Positions 43,712-53,384 are shown, numbered from the stretch's first letter. The stretch is 64,000 nt of DNA from DAOPYU01 sp942493245 (GCA_942493245.1 OW818685.1:3968001-4032000); one strand, 5' to 3'. Notes: generated by a model not told the origin, from the sequence alone. Numbers and translations: made by a program.

Positions 43712-46498
43712 ATGCGAAGTTTCGGGATGATCAGGGTAATTCTCACGATGTGGATGCTCGTATCCACCGTTGGCCGGGCAGAAGTGGCATTCTACGTGTC
43801 CCCCACCGGTAACGATAACAACCCCGGCTCCCTGGAACAACCCTTCGCGACCCTCAAACGCGCCCGCGACACCGCGCGCGAAGTGCCCCGCCACGAGCCG
43901 ATCGTCCTGTACCTGCGCGCCGGCTCCTATTACTTGAACGAGACGCTGGAATTCAAAGAAAAAGACTCCGGTACGGAACAGGCCCCTCTCACCTTGCGCA
44001 ACTGGCCCGGCGAACGGGTGGTTCTCAGCGGCGGCAAGCGCCTGGATCTCAAATGGGAACCGTTTCAAAAAGGCATCTTCAAAGCGAATGTACCCGCCGA
44101 TCAAATGAAAGGACTGGCCGTGGACCAGCTGTTCGTCAACGGCCAGCGTCAGATTCTGGCAAGGTATCCCAATTACGATCCTTCAATCCGTTACTTTCAG
44201 GGTTTCTCGGGCGACTCGACCAGCCCCGAACGAGTCAAACGCTGGAACGATCCGACGGGGGGATTTGTCCACGCCATGCACAACTCCCACTGGGGCAGCA
44301 TGCATTTCCGCATTCGAGGTAAAGAAAATCAGGAAAAGCTCCAACTCGAAGGGGGGTGGCAGAACAACCGCCCCGAAGGGGGCTTTCACCCCGAGCACCG
44401 CTTCGTCGAGAACATCTTCGAGGAACTCGACGCGCCGGGAGAATGGTTCTACGACTGGGGGAAAGGTCTCCTCTATTTCATGCCCCCCCCGGACCTGGAT
44501 CTGGCCTCCGCCCGCTTTGAGGTCAGCGGCCTCAAGAGTCTGATCGAACTGCGCGGCTCCAACAAAAATCCCATCCGCTTCATCAACATCCAGGGGATCA
44601 CCTTCGCCCACACGGCGCGAACGTTCATGGAACCCATGGAGCCCCTTTTGCGCAGCGACTGGATGATCTACCGCGGTGGAACGATTTTCCTCGAGGGAAC
44701 GGAACAGTGCCGCATTCAGGATTGCTTTCTGGATCAGGTGGGCGGCAACGCCCTCTTTGTGAGCGATTACAACCGCGACCTCGAAATCACGGGATGCAAA
44801 ATCGTCGGAGCCGGAGCCAGCGGCGTTTGTTTCGTGGGCGACACCGACTGCGTCCGTTCCCCCTCCTTCCACTACAGCAAATCCGTGGATCTGGACCGAA
44901 TGGACTGGACGCCCGGCCCGAAGGGCAACAACTTCCCGGCCCGCTGCGTACTGCGAGACAATCTGATCCACACCATCGGAACGGTTGAAAAACAGACGGC
45001 CGGCGTCGAAATCTCCATGTCGCAAGACATCACCGTCAGCCACAACAGCATCTACCGCACACCCCGCGCCGGCATCAACATCGGCGACGGGACCTGGGGC
45101 GGGCACCTCATCGAGTGGAACGACGTATTCGACACCGTCCTCGAAACCGGCGACCACGGAGCGTTCAATTCCTGGGGACGCGACCGCTACTGGCGCTCCA
45201 ACTCCAGGCAGATGCAACGCCAATGCGCCGAACATCCCGACCTGCCTCTGCTCGATGTCGTCAAGCCGATCGAATTGCGCTTCAACCGCTGGCGCTGCGA
45301 CCACGGCTGGGATATCGACTTGGACGACGGATCGAGCAACTACCGCATCTTCGGCAACCTCTGTCTCAATGGCGGCATCAAACTGCGCGAGGGTTTCAAC
45401 CGCACGGTCGAAAACAACATCCTGGTCAACAACAGCCTCCACCCGCACGTCTGGTTCAAGAACTCCAACGACCGCTTTGTCTGCAACATCGTCCAGAACG
45501 CCTACCAGCCCATCCAGATGAGCGCCTGGGGGAAAGAGATAAACTTCAATCTCCTGCCCGACACGCAAGCCCTCGAACAGTCCCGGAAATTGAACCTCGA
45601 CCTGCAGAGCAAAGCGGGTAATCCGATGTTCGAGAACCCGAAACAAGGCGACTATCGCGTCCGCAACGGATCGCCCGCCCTCGATCTGGGATTCCAGAAT
45701 ATCCGCATGGACCAGTTCGGCGTTCTCAAACCGACCTTGCGGCTCGAAGCCGAACAACCCCTCTTCAAAGACGCCCCCGCGCCCGCGCCCCAAAACCGGC
45801 AAGACACCGCGGAGCACACTTGGCTGGGCGCGCGGGTCAAGAACGTCACCACCCTCGGCGAGCGCTCGGTCGCCGGGTTGCCCGACCAGTCCGGCCTGCG
45901 AATACTCGAAGCGCCCGACAATTCCCTGGCCCAGCGGGTCGGCCTGAAAGACGGGGACGTCCTGACGCAGTGCGCTGGAGAGAAAGTAACCGATTACGAG
46001 ACCCTTCTGTTCATTTTCGAAAAAGCGTCCCCAACCGCCAACATTCTCCCCCTGCAGGTCTTCCGAAACCAGAAAGCCCGGAACTTGAACTTCGACACCC
46101 GGCAATGGGCCGTGCTGTCCGCGCGTCAGGCCCATATCGGCGGCTCGGCGCCTTTGCCCAAATACGATGCGCAGAAAGACTACATCGGCGCCTGGACCCA
46201 TGCCGACGCGTTCCTCGAATGGAAAGACGTGCGTCTGGCGCCGGGCAAGTACCGCGTCCGCATGCTCCTCGCCTGTCAACCCGGTTCCGAAGGCAGCGTC
46301 CTGGCCATTGAATGCAACGGCCATCAATATGCCGTCAAAGTCCCGGCCACCCGAACCGCCGAGGATTTCACGATCGTTCGCGCCGGTACACTCGAAATTA
46401 CGAACGCGGAAAAACAGACCTTTGCGATACGCCCGACAAAAAAAACCGGCCCCAGCGTGATGAACCTGCGCCGAGTCGAACTCGTCCGCGTCCCCTGA
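43712..46498 (+). CDS. Secreted right-handed beta-helix protein with PDZ-like and C-terminal binding domains
   Basis: Starting at ATG 43712 (GAGGAG seven bases ahead) the 928-residue product has a signal peptide (I-L-T-M-W-M-L-V-S-T-V-G-R-A), then the DUF1565-type opening F-Y-V-S-P-T-G-N-D-N-N-P-G-S-L-E-Q-P-F-A-T-L-K-R-A-R-D. A long parallel beta-helix follows (I-T-V-S-H-N-S-I-Y-R-T-P-R-A-G-I-N-I-G, T-V-E-N-N-I-L-V-N-N), the fold of many polysaccharide lyases and hydrolases. About residues 715-800 look like a PDZ domain (L-A-Q-R-V-G-L-K-D-G-D-V-L-T-Q-C-A-G-E-K-V). The end (Y-R-V-R-M-L-L-A-C, L-R-R-V-E-L) resembles a carbohydrate-binding beta sandwich. The reaction cannot be predicted. Confidence 0.8.
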   Translation: MRSFGMIRVILTMWMLVSTVGRAEVAFYVSPTGNDNNPGSLEQPFATLKRARDTAREVPRHEPIVLYLRAGSYYLNETLEFKEKDSGTEQAPLTLRNWPGERVVLSGGKRLDLKWEPFQKGIFKANVPADQMKGLAVDQLFVNGQRQILARYPNYDPSIRYFQGFSGDSTSPERVKRWNDPTGGFVHAMHNSHWGSMHFRIRGKENQEKLQLEGGWQNNRPEGGFHPEHRFVENIFEELDAPGEWFYDWGKGLLYFMPPPDLDLASARFEVSGLKSLIELRGSNKNPIRFINIQGITFAHTARTFMEPMEPLLRSDWMIYRGGTIFLEGTEQCRIQDCFLDQVGGNALFVSDYNRDLEITGCKIVGAGASGVCFVGDTDCVRSPSFHYSKSVDLDRMDWTPGPKGNNFPARCVLRDNLIHTIGTVEKQTAGVEISMSQDITVSHNSIYRTPRAGINIGDGTWGGHLIEWNDVFDTVLETGDHGAFNSWGRDRYWRSNSRQMQRQCAEHPDLPLLDVVKPIELRFNRWRCDHGWDIDLDDGSSNYRIFGNLCLNGGIKLREGFNRTVENNILVNNSLHPHVWFKNSNDRFVCNIVQNAYQPIQMSAWGKEINFNLLPDTQALEQSRKLNLDLQSKAGNPMFENPKQGDYRVRNGSPALDLGFQNIRMDQFGVLKPTLRLEAEQPLFKDAPAPAPQNRQDTAEHTWLGARVKNVTTLGERSVAGLPDQSGLRILEAPDNSLAQRVGLKDGDVLTQCAGEKVTDYETLLFIFEKASPTANILPLQVFRNQKARNLNFDTRQWAVLSARQAHIGGSAPLPKYDAQKDYIGAWTHADAFLEWKDVRLAPGKYRVRMLLACQPGSEGSVLAIECNGHQYAVKVPATRTAEDFTIVRAGTLEITNAEKQTFAIRPTKKTGPSVMNLRRVELVRVP

Positions 46499-46566
46499 GG
46501 TCCAGAATGTCTTCACTCTGGACGGAGCCATCGGTACTGCAAAGAAAAACAGCGAGACTGCCCTCT

Positions 46567-47331
46567 ATGGACATTCGACAACTGCAAAAGAACTGGGACG
46601 CCTATGGTCGAAAAGACCCGCTTTTCGCCATCGTTTCGTGGGCCGACAAGAAAAACAACAAGTGGGATCTCGAAGAATTCCTGCAACTCGGCGTTCAGGA
46701 AGTGGACGCCCTCCTGAACGACATCGCCGGACAGAACCGTCGTCTGGGACGCGGCAATGCCCTCGATTTCGGTTGTGGGGTTGGACGCCTGACCCAGGCC
46801 CTGGCGCCTCACTTCGACCAGGTCTCAGGGGTGGACATCGCCCCTTCGATGATTGATCAGGCCCGGAAAATCAACCGTTTCGGCGACAAGTGCCAATACC
46901 ACCTCAACGAACAGAGCGACCTGCGTCTCTTCCCGGACAATCACTTCGATTTCATCTACACCAACATCACCCTGCAACACATGGAACCCCGTTACTCGAA
47001 GGGGTACCTGTGCGAGTTCCTCCGCGTCCTCAAACCGGACGGCCTCCTGATCTTCCAGCAAACGGGCGAACGCATCGCCCCTCCTGTGACGGTCCCGGAA
47101 AAGACCGGATGGCTCCGGCGTCTCTACCGCTCACTCCCGGAACCCCTCCGGAACCTCATCCAGAGCGTCAGAGGCCTCCGAGTTCAGGAACCCCGCATGG
47201 AAATGTACGGAATCCCGCGCGACGAAGTGACCCGGTTCTTGACCGACCACGGCGGACGCCTGATTGACGTGACCGAAAATAAAAGCGGCGGCCCCAGCTG
47301 GACCAGTTTCCGTTACTGCGTCACCAAATAG
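46567..47331 (+). CDS. Class I SAM-dependent methyltransferase
   Basis: The 254-residue protein shows A-L-D-F-G-C-G-V-G-R-L-T-Q-A-L (motif I), V-S-G-V-D-I-A-P-S-M-I, F-D-F-I-Y-T-N-I-T-L-Q-H-M (motif IV) and F-L-R-V-L-K-P-D-G-L-L-I-F-Q-Q (motif VI). The start M-D-I-R-Q-L is chosen because the N-terminal W-D-A-Y-G-R-K-D-P pattern is common in this group; the ribosome-binding site is weak and a start at an earlier in-frame codon is possible. The substrate is unknown. It follows the beta-helix gene by 68 bases. Confidence 0.85.
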   Translation: MDIRQLQKNWDAYGRKDPLFAIVSWADKKNNKWDLEEFLQLGVQEVDALLNDIAGQNRRLGRGNALDFGCGVGRLTQALAPHFDQVSGVDIAPSMIDQARKINRFGDKCQYHLNEQSDLRLFPDNHFDFIYTNITLQHMEPRYSKGYLCEFLRVLKPDGLLIFQQTGERIAPPVTVPEKTGWLRRLYRSLPEPLRNLIQSVRGLRVQEPRMEMYGIPRDEVTRFLTDHGGRLIDVTENKSGGPSWTSFRYCVTK

Positions 47332-47437
47332 ACTCACAGAAACGTCTCCCCAAAGCGGATTCTCCAAGGCGCAGCAAATCTCTCACCCCATCCATACGAG
47401 AGGATAGTCCGGAGGAAACGGGAGAAAGGGAACAGAA

Positions 47438-47476
47438 AACCGCGAGTGTCCAGGATTCATCCGGACACTCGCGGTT
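47438..47476. terminator. Bidirectional intrinsic terminator
   Basis: AACCGCGAGTGTCC (47438-47451) pairs with 47463-47476 around an 11-base loop. Both sides read out into T-rich tails: TTCTTT on the plus strand and TTTTCTGTT on the minus strand. It sits between convergent genes and can end both transcripts. Confidence 0.8.
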
Positions 47477-47580
47477 CTTTGGGAATACAACCTGACATGA
47501 CGCCTTGGCGTGAAAAAAACACAGAAATTCAGGCGCCGTATTTCGGAGGGATTGAGACCCGAACACCCTCGTTCAGAAAT

Positions 47581-49404
47581 TTACGGATTTGAAACTCTGG
47601 CGGAGGGTTTGTTCTCCTTCGCCATCGAATCCTTGAGCAGACCCGCCATCAGGACGTTGATGATCCCGCTACCCGAGTCCCCGGCGCCTCCCGCCACCAC
47701 ATCCGGCACCAGTTTAAACCCGCTGGCGGCCAGCGCGCGACCCACTTCGATGATGGCGTAATTGCCCTGGCCGACCGCGTCCGTTTTCAACTGGATGACT
47801 TGCGCTTCGGCTTCGCCCACTGCGGTGATCTTCGTTCCCTCGGCGGCGCCGACGGTGGTGAGGACTTCAGCGTCCGCCTTGGCGTTGATTGTCTTGGACT
47901 TCGCGTCGCCTTCCGCCTTCTTGACGGTGGCTTGCGCGTTGAAGTCGGAAATCGTCACACTTCGCTCGGCATCCACGACCCGGGCCTGCGTGTCGGCCAG
48001 AGCGGTGGCCTGCATGAGTTCCTTGCGGGTGTCCTGCGCCAGACGCTGTGTCTCGTAGGTCACCTTCTCCTGTTCGGCGATCTTGCGATCCGTGAGGGGC
48101 TTCATGAGCGCCTCGGGTGGCGTAATATCGCCGATAAGCGTGTCCACCGCGCCGACGTTGTAGTCGATAAGCGCCCGCGTGATCTGATCCTTGGCATCAT
48201 TTTGCCGCCGCTGCCGTTCCTTCAGGAAATCAATGACATCGGAACTTTGAGCGGCATTTCGAAAATAGTTGCCGATCGTCGGTTCCAGAACCTGAGTAAC
48301 CAGGTTGGCCATGCTCCCAAAGCGCGCAATGACCTTCGGGGCGTCATTACGCGGAACATGGATGATCTGGCTCACATCCAGATTGAACGTGAAGCCATCG
48401 GACGAGCGGACCGTGATGGTCGAAAGGTTGGCGTCGAGCCGGTGCGCTTCGGTCTTACCGGTGGCCCAGTTGAGGACTACATTGGCGGTTGGGACAATCT
48501 CCACGCGGTGCGTATAAGGGTTGATGGGATACTTGCCGGGATCGAGCGGTTCGGCCCAAACCCCCTTCTGGCCCTTCGCGACCAGATTGCCATGCTTGAA
48601 CGACTCCCCCGTCACATCCACACCCGTATCCCCGACATAGGCGATCACCACGCCTGCGTTGGCGATCGGCACATCGGTCATCGGCCGTGTCTCCACCGTC
48701 GCGAAACGCGGATTGAGGAAGTAGCGTCCGGCCAGCATCACCTGCACCTGCAAGCCCTTGTATCCGCCGTTGTTGATGAAAGCCTGGCCATCCTGGAACA
48801 TATTGTGTCCCGCGATTTCCTTGCCGGCAATATCGCCGGTCGAAAGAGCCTTGCCTTCACGTGTCGTGACCACCCCGACCATGTTGTCCTCGATCTCGAG
48901 AACAGGTTCCTGAACAACCGTGAACAAACCCGTGTTGATACGATAGGTTCCCGGAGGAATGATCGTGATCTGAGGTCCGCGTTCACCGCCATTGACCAGA
49001 AATTCGCGAGCATTCTGAAAAGAATCGCACTCGACTTTCCGGGCCAATACTCGGCCATCCGAAAGCGAGGCGCCGTCTCGCGATTCAACAACCCCGATAT
49101 TTCTTTCATAGATCGTGATGAATTCCTCGACTCGAATCTCGTATTGCCACGGCCAGAACCAGAAATGAATTCCAGGCGCCAAGGTGTCGGCCTGAATACC
49201 CGCTTCGCCGTTCAGGGCGATAATACACCCATCGGGGAGTGTCCGGTTCTTCCCGAACAACACAAACTTCTTGTTGATGACGCCGATGCTGTCCTGCGGA
49301 ATGATCACCACGCCGAACAACCGGAGGACGAGTTTGTAACAAGCGAGGACACCCAGGAGGGCAAGAATCCACCAGTATGGCAACAACATCAGTAGTACGT
49401 TCAT
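47581..49404 (-). CDS. Flotillin-like SPFH/Band 7 membrane protein
   Basis: Starting at ATG 49404 (AAGGAG ten bases ahead) the 607-residue protein has an N-terminal membrane helix (about 5-28). Long beta-rich repeats follow (V-V-E-S-R-D-G-A-S-L-S-D-G and V-V-T-T-R-E-G-K-A-L-S-T-G are parallel copies), then an SPFH domain with S-S-D-G-F-T-F-N-L-D-V-S-Q-I-I-H-V and R-N-A-A-Q-S-S-D-V-I-D-F-L. The C-terminal region is Ala/Glu-rich and coiled-coil, as in flotillins (A-E-G-D-A-K-S-K, A-D-A-E-V-L). Such proteins organise membrane domains and proteolysis complexes. No NfeD partner is adjacent. The duplicated N-terminal half is larger than in standard flotillins. Confidence 0.85.
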   Translation of the reverse strand: MNVLLMLLPYWWILALLGVLACYKLVLRLFGVVIIPQDSIGVINKKFVLFGKNRTLPDGCIIALNGEAGIQADTLAPGIHFWFWPWQYEIRVEEFITIYERNIGVVESRDGASLSDGRVLARKVECDSFQNAREFLVNGGERGPQITIIPPGTYRINTGLFTVVQEPVLEIEDNMVGVVTTREGKALSTGDIAGKEIAGHNMFQDGQAFINNGGYKGLQVQVMLAGRYFLNPRFATVETRPMTDVPIANAGVVIAYVGDTGVDVTGESFKHGNLVAKGQKGVWAEPLDPGKYPINPYTHRVEIVPTANVVLNWATGKTEAHRLDANLSTITVRSSDGFTFNLDVSQIIHVPRNDAPKVIARFGSMANLVTQVLEPTIGNYFRNAAQSSDVIDFLKERQRRQNDAKDQITRALIDYNVGAVDTLIGDITPPEALMKPLTDRKIAEQEKVTYETQRLAQDTRKELMQATALADTQARVVDAERSVTISDFNAQATVKKAEGDAKSKTINAKADAEVLTTVGAAEGTKITAVGEAEAQVIQLKTDAVGQGNYAIIEVGRALAASGFKLVPDVVAGGAGDSGSGIINVLMAGLLKDSMAKENKPSARVSNP

Positions 49405-49578
49405 GCGCTTTCTTCTCCTTGTCGTTGGATCGGTATGATCCGGGGACGCCTTCCGGAAAAACCGGAAAAACAATTGAGCCTTATACTTTTTTTCACCCGG
49501 AAAAGAATCTGCGAATCGAATCAAGTAATCAAGAGAAATCGAAAATCCGAAGCGCAATCCGTCCGTTTTCAAAACAGA

Positions 49579-49609
49579 AGACCGCCCATCCAGAGCGAAT
49601 GAGCGGTCT
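49579..49609 (-). terminator. Intrinsic terminator of the large exported-protein gene
   Basis: The arms 49579-49589 and 49599-49609 pair with one mismatch (AGACCGC stem). On the minus strand the stem is followed by TTCTGTTTTG, a T-rich tail. It lies about 45 bases beyond the stop at 49653. Confidence 0.65.
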
Positions 49610-49652
49610 CGACTAGACGGTCTTTTCAAGCCTGTTCAGAATCGGGGTGTTA

Positions 49653-51827
49653 TTATTTGGTCCGGACACTCGACCGAACGATGTCCCCTTTTCCGGCAGG
49701 CCCTTGAGCCGGGTCGTAGGGCATTTTGGCCTCATCATTTGCGCCGTCGGGGCCGACGCTCCAAAGCGTCCACTGGGTTCCGTTCTCCGCGACGGTGTAG
49801 TGGTAGGGTTCCCTTTTGGTCGAGAAAGGATCGTTGGGAACACTCTTGAAGTAGGTCACTTTCTGGCTCAGCTGATCGAGGGATTCCGGATAGCGCTTGT
49901 TGTCAATCCGGTAGGATTCCAGCGCGATGGCGATGTTGCGCAGATCCTTCTCCGATTGCGCGAGGGGTTCCACTTTCTCAGCCGGCTGGGCCGGGGCCAC
50001 CGGAGCGGCCGGAGCCACCGGAGCCGGTTGGAGGACCGGCTGGTTGGTCACCGGAGCGGTGCCCGTGGTGGGCGTCGTGCCCGTCGTGGGTGCGCCAGCC
50101 GCCGCTGCCTGCTGCTGGGCCATCATGACCTGCTGGAACACCATCGTGCCTGCCTGCGCGATACCGGTGATAACGGTTCCGGGGATTTTCGTCTGGATGG
50201 CGAACTGGGTGCCTTGAGCGCGCCCAGCGACGGTGACCGGTTCGGCGCCGGCGAACATGGTTTCCACCTGAGCGCTCATCTGGGGATTGGCGGCGTTGGC
50301 CGGCGCCATTTTCTGGACTAACCCGGAGACACTCTTCACCAGCATAGCCACATCGATGTCTGCGTACATCTGCTGGTCGTCGCCGAAGACCTGCTGCGCC
50401 TTGAAGGGCTTGACGGTCGCCTGCTTGCCCGCCTGCAAAGCGTCAATCATTTCCTCAACCTTTTCGCCACCCATGCAGTAGGCGATTTTTTTGTCCACCA
50501 CGGCCAGGTCGTACCCGAACTGCGGCCCCATCAGGGCTTCCATCATTTTCGAGATTTCCGCCGGAGCGTTGGTCGTTTGAATTGAGGTGTCGAAGCGGTG
50601 GATGGGGAGGTTTTTGTACTGACGGACGTTCATCTGCATGTTCATCTTCATGGGGATGCCCATCTGCTCGTACGTCTTGAGGAATCCCTGCATCTTTTCG
50701 GGCGCGGTCTGGAGCATGGTGAGAACCTTTTGCGGATCTTCCACGTCATAGATCATCGAACCGCTCATCAGCGGGGCTCCCGGGATACACAGATCCATGA
50801 CAAATCCGTCCCCATAACTGCTGGTGCTCATCTCGATCATCTCCAGAACCGACTTCTTGGTTTCTTCGGTCAGTTGCATCTGGGCGAAGATCGCGTTTGC
50901 TTCCGCCAGCATGACGTTGTGGATTTCCGGCCCATTGGTGGCCGCCACCATGCGGAACGCGCCCTTGGCGGGAGTCAACTGCATGAGCGACTTGATGGGT
51001 TTTGTGGGCGCCGCGAACAGTTTGGCCAGGTTCGTGTTGGGCAGCGCGTCAAACGTCAACGCAAGTCCCAGATCGCCATTGGCGGGGCTAACTTCGAGGT
51101 CGAGCGTCTTGAGTTGTTTCAGGAGCGAGACAAAAACCCGAAATTCGGCGTCGAGAATCTGTTGCTGAGCCTTCATCCCCTCGGGTGTGACGGCGATGCC
51201 CGCCGGAGCCGTTTTCTGCTGTTGTTGCGCAGTGGCGATGGTTTGCAGCATGCCTTGCATCATCGGCTCGAGCATGGTGGCGGCGCTGGTAGCGTTGAGC
51301 GAGACTTTCAAAGCGGGTTTGCCCGTGCCCGCAAAGAGACGGCTCTTGACGGCCGGGGCCAGTTGCGTGGCGAGATTGGCCATGGTCGGGTCGGACGAGG
51401 TGGCCAACAGATCCCCCGCGAGAACCGTCCCGGGCGCTTTCGCCTTGGCGGCCTGCAGGTAGGCGTCCCGCTGAGCGGGGGCGACCTGGGCAAACATCAA
51501 CATCGTGTTGGGGGGCATGATCACCATCGCGACGCCGGTTCCCGGCGCGAATCCCTGCAATTGCGGATCGCCGAACTGGCCGCCGATCATGGCTTTGAAA
51601 CTTTCCGCGGTCATGGTCGGTTGTATCTTGGTAGCAACCGATGCGAGATTGTTGATAAATCCGGGCAGATCGCCCACACTGATGGTGACAATGGCGTTTT
51701 CGAGACCGGGCGACCCGGCGGCCGGAGCTGCTGGGGAAGCAGGGGCCTGCGCCCGCGCGGAAACCACGCCCAAAACTTGCAGAGTTACCAAAATACAGAA
51801 CAATGAGAACCACTTTTTGCGCATCAT
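49653..51827 (-). CDS. Exported protein with a C-terminal GspG-like (pseudopilin-type) domain
   Basis: The 724-residue product has a signal peptide (W-F-S-L-F-C-I-L-V-T-L-Q-V-L-G-V, cleavage after A-R-A). Its large N-terminal part resembles DUF3352-like exported proteins (weak). A Pro/Ala/Thr linker (about 590-630) precedes a final ~95 residues that look like a type II secretion G-protein C-terminus: I-A-I-A-L-E-S-Y-R-I-D-N-K-R-Y-P-E-S-L-D-Q-L, V-P-N-D-P-F-S, W-S-V-G-P-D-G. No prepilin helix is present, so it cannot be a pilin itself. The second ATG (51827) is preferred because GGGAGG touches the first one (51836). Function is unknown. Confidence 0.75.
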   Translation of the reverse strand: MMRKKWFSLFCILVTLQVLGVVSARAQAPASPAAPAAGSPGLENAIVTISVGDLPGFINNLASVATKIQPTMTAESFKAMIGGQFGDPQLQGFAPGTGVAMVIMPPNTMLMFAQVAPAQRDAYLQAAKAKAPGTVLAGDLLATSSDPTMANLATQLAPAVKSRLFAGTGKPALKVSLNATSAATMLEPMMQGMLQTIATAQQQQKTAPAGIAVTPEGMKAQQQILDAEFRVFVSLLKQLKTLDLEVSPANGDLGLALTFDALPNTNLAKLFAAPTKPIKSLMQLTPAKGAFRMVAATNGPEIHNVMLAEANAIFAQMQLTEETKKSVLEMIEMSTSSYGDGFVMDLCIPGAPLMSGSMIYDVEDPQKVLTMLQTAPEKMQGFLKTYEQMGIPMKMNMQMNVRQYKNLPIHRFDTSIQTTNAPAEISKMMEALMGPQFGYDLAVVDKKIAYCMGGEKVEEMIDALQAGKQATVKPFKAQQVFGDDQQMYADIDVAMLVKSVSGLVQKMAPANAANPQMSAQVETMFAGAEPVTVAGRAQGTQFAIQTKIPGTVITGIAQAGTMVFQQVMMAQQQAAAAGAPTTGTTPTTGTAPVTNQPVLQPAPVAPAAPVAPAQPAEKVEPLAQSEKDLRNIAIALESYRIDNKRYPESLDQLSQKVTYFKSVPNDPFSTKREPYHYTVAENGTQWTLWSVGPDGANDEAKMPYDPAQGPAGKGDIVRSSVRTK

Positions 51828-52298
51828 CTGATGCATTCCTCCCTTCGAATAATCACAACTTGGGGTTTTCTCACGTAAAGCGAGAGCATTCTATCAAGGA
51901 TCGGGAGGCCATTGCACGAAAAAACACGCGATTGCCTCTCGATTATCCTTTCCGGGCGCTGTAGAAGCACTTTTCGAGCCAACTGCTTTCTATTCGATAA
52001 GTCATCTGATTTCAGTCATACAGAAAGTCCTTTAGAATCGTCAAGGCGCGGACGGCTGGCGAAACCCGCCACTTGGTGGCCGATAGGACCACAACCAATC
52101 GAGTTCTGACCCTCGATTTCCCGATAGGTTCCCCGGAAACATCACGTTGACGCGAGAACAAAGCGAAATGGCTGTCATTTTTCAGACCGGGGTTTCGATC
52201 GGTGTTTCAGGGACAGCAAGTGGGAACACGGAATATCGCAACGACCCGATCTTCGGCGTTGCGCAAATCTCAGGGTGTCCCCTATTAGAGAGTGTCCC
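51828..52298. other. Gene-free intergenic region
   Basis: This 470-base stretch shows no convincing gene or structured RNA. Near 52271-52310 the paired fragments GTGTCCCCTATTAGA and GTGTCCCTTATT look like insertion-element debris and run up to the ruvB stop codon. Confidence 0.4.
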
Positions 52299-53384
52299 TT
52301 ATTCTTCCTCGAACAGATCGCCCGTTTCACCGCTGTAGGCGGCGGGGCCGCTGGGGTATCGCAGCCCCAGGTGTTCCCACGCCCGGCGGGTGGCGACGCG
52401 GCCCTGCGGCGTGCGGTTGAGGTAACCGATCTGAATCAGGAACGGCTCGAAGACTTCCTCGAGGGTTTCGGGATCTTCGCTCATGGCCACAGCGAGCGAC
52501 TTGACCCCGACCGGACCACCGTCGAATTTCTCGATCAGGGTTCGCAGGAAAAGGTAGTCGGTGTCGTCGAGACCCAGTTCGTCCACCTGGAGCAATTGCA
52601 TGGCGGCGCGGGCCACATCGCCCGAAATAACACCGTCGGCCCGCACCTGCGCATAGTCGCGAGCGCGCGACAGAAGGCGGTTGGCGATGCGGGGCGTCTG
52701 ACGGGCACGCGTGGCCAGTTCGCGGGCGCCCTCCTCGGTCAGTTGCACCTGAAGCACGCGCGCCGAACGCAGCAGGATACTCACCATTTCGTCCACACTG
52801 TAGAATTGCAGACGGTGCGTAATGGGGAACCGGTCGCGCAGGGGCGAGGTGAGCATGCCCGTGCGTGTGGTCGCGCCCACGAGCGTGAAGGGTTGCAGGG
52901 GAATCTGGATGGAGCGCCCGTGCGGCCCCTGGTCCACGATGATGTCTATGACATAGTCTTCCATCGCGGGGTAAAGACACTCTTCCACAACGCGTCCCAT
53001 GCGGTGGATTTCGTCAATGAAGAGCACGTCCCCTTCTTCCAGGTTGGTCAGAATGCCGGCCAAATCGGCCCGCTTCTCGAGCACCGGTCCGGCCGTGCAG
53101 TGGATGCGTGTCCCCATTTCATGGGCGATGATGTGCGCCAGGGTGGTTTTACCCAATCCGGGCGGACCGTAGAGGAGGGCATGGTCGAGCGACTCGCCAC
53201 GCTTGCGCGCGGCCTCGATGGCCAGCGCCATCTGCTCGACCAGGCGTTCCTGGCCCGTGAACTCCGTGAGCCGTTGTGGACGCAGCGTCCGCTCGAGTTT
53301 TTCGTCGGCGGTCTCAACCCCCGGCGCCACGAGGCGGCTGTCCTGTTCGGACTCCACTGTTTTCTTGCTCTGTGCCTTGCCCAT
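52299..53384 (-). CDS. ruvB: Holliday junction branch migration ATPase
   Basis: The 361-residue AAA+ motor drives Holliday junction branch migration with RuvA. It has Walker A (Y-G-P-P-G-L-G-K-T-T-L-A), Walker B (L-F-I-D-E-I-H-R-M), sensor 1 (L-V-G-A-T-T-R-T-G), the arginine finger region (P-L-R-D-R-F) and the C-terminal winged helix (F-D-G-G-P-V-G-V-K-S-L-A, E-P-F-L-I-Q-I-G-Y-L-N-R-T-P-Q-G-R). The start is at 53384, with AAGGA seven bases ahead; an in-frame ATG at 53399 is the alternative. ruvA and ruvC are not next to it. Confidence 0.96.
   Translation of the reverse strand: MGKAQSKKTVESEQDSRLVAPGVETADEKLERTLRPQRLTEFTGQERLVEQMALAIEAARKRGESLDHALLYGPPGLGKTTLAHIIAHEMGTRIHCTAGPVLEKRADLAGILTNLEEGDVLFIDEIHRMGRVVEECLYPAMEDYVIDIIVDQGPHGRSIQIPLQPFTLVGATTRTGMLTSPLRDRFPITHRLQFYSVDEMVSILLRSARVLQVQLTEEGARELATRARQTPRIANRLLSRARDYAQVRADGVISGDVARAAMQLLQVDELGLDDTDYLFLRTLIEKFDGGPVGVKSLAVAMSEDPETLEEVFEPFLIQIGYLNRTPQGRVATRRAWEHLGLRYPSGPAAYSGETGDLFEEE

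Noticed and set aside
44183..46531. 782-codon minus-strand ORF opposite the beta-helix/PDZ gene
   Set aside because: Antisense shadow rich in Val/Asp/Glu runs produced by codon bias.
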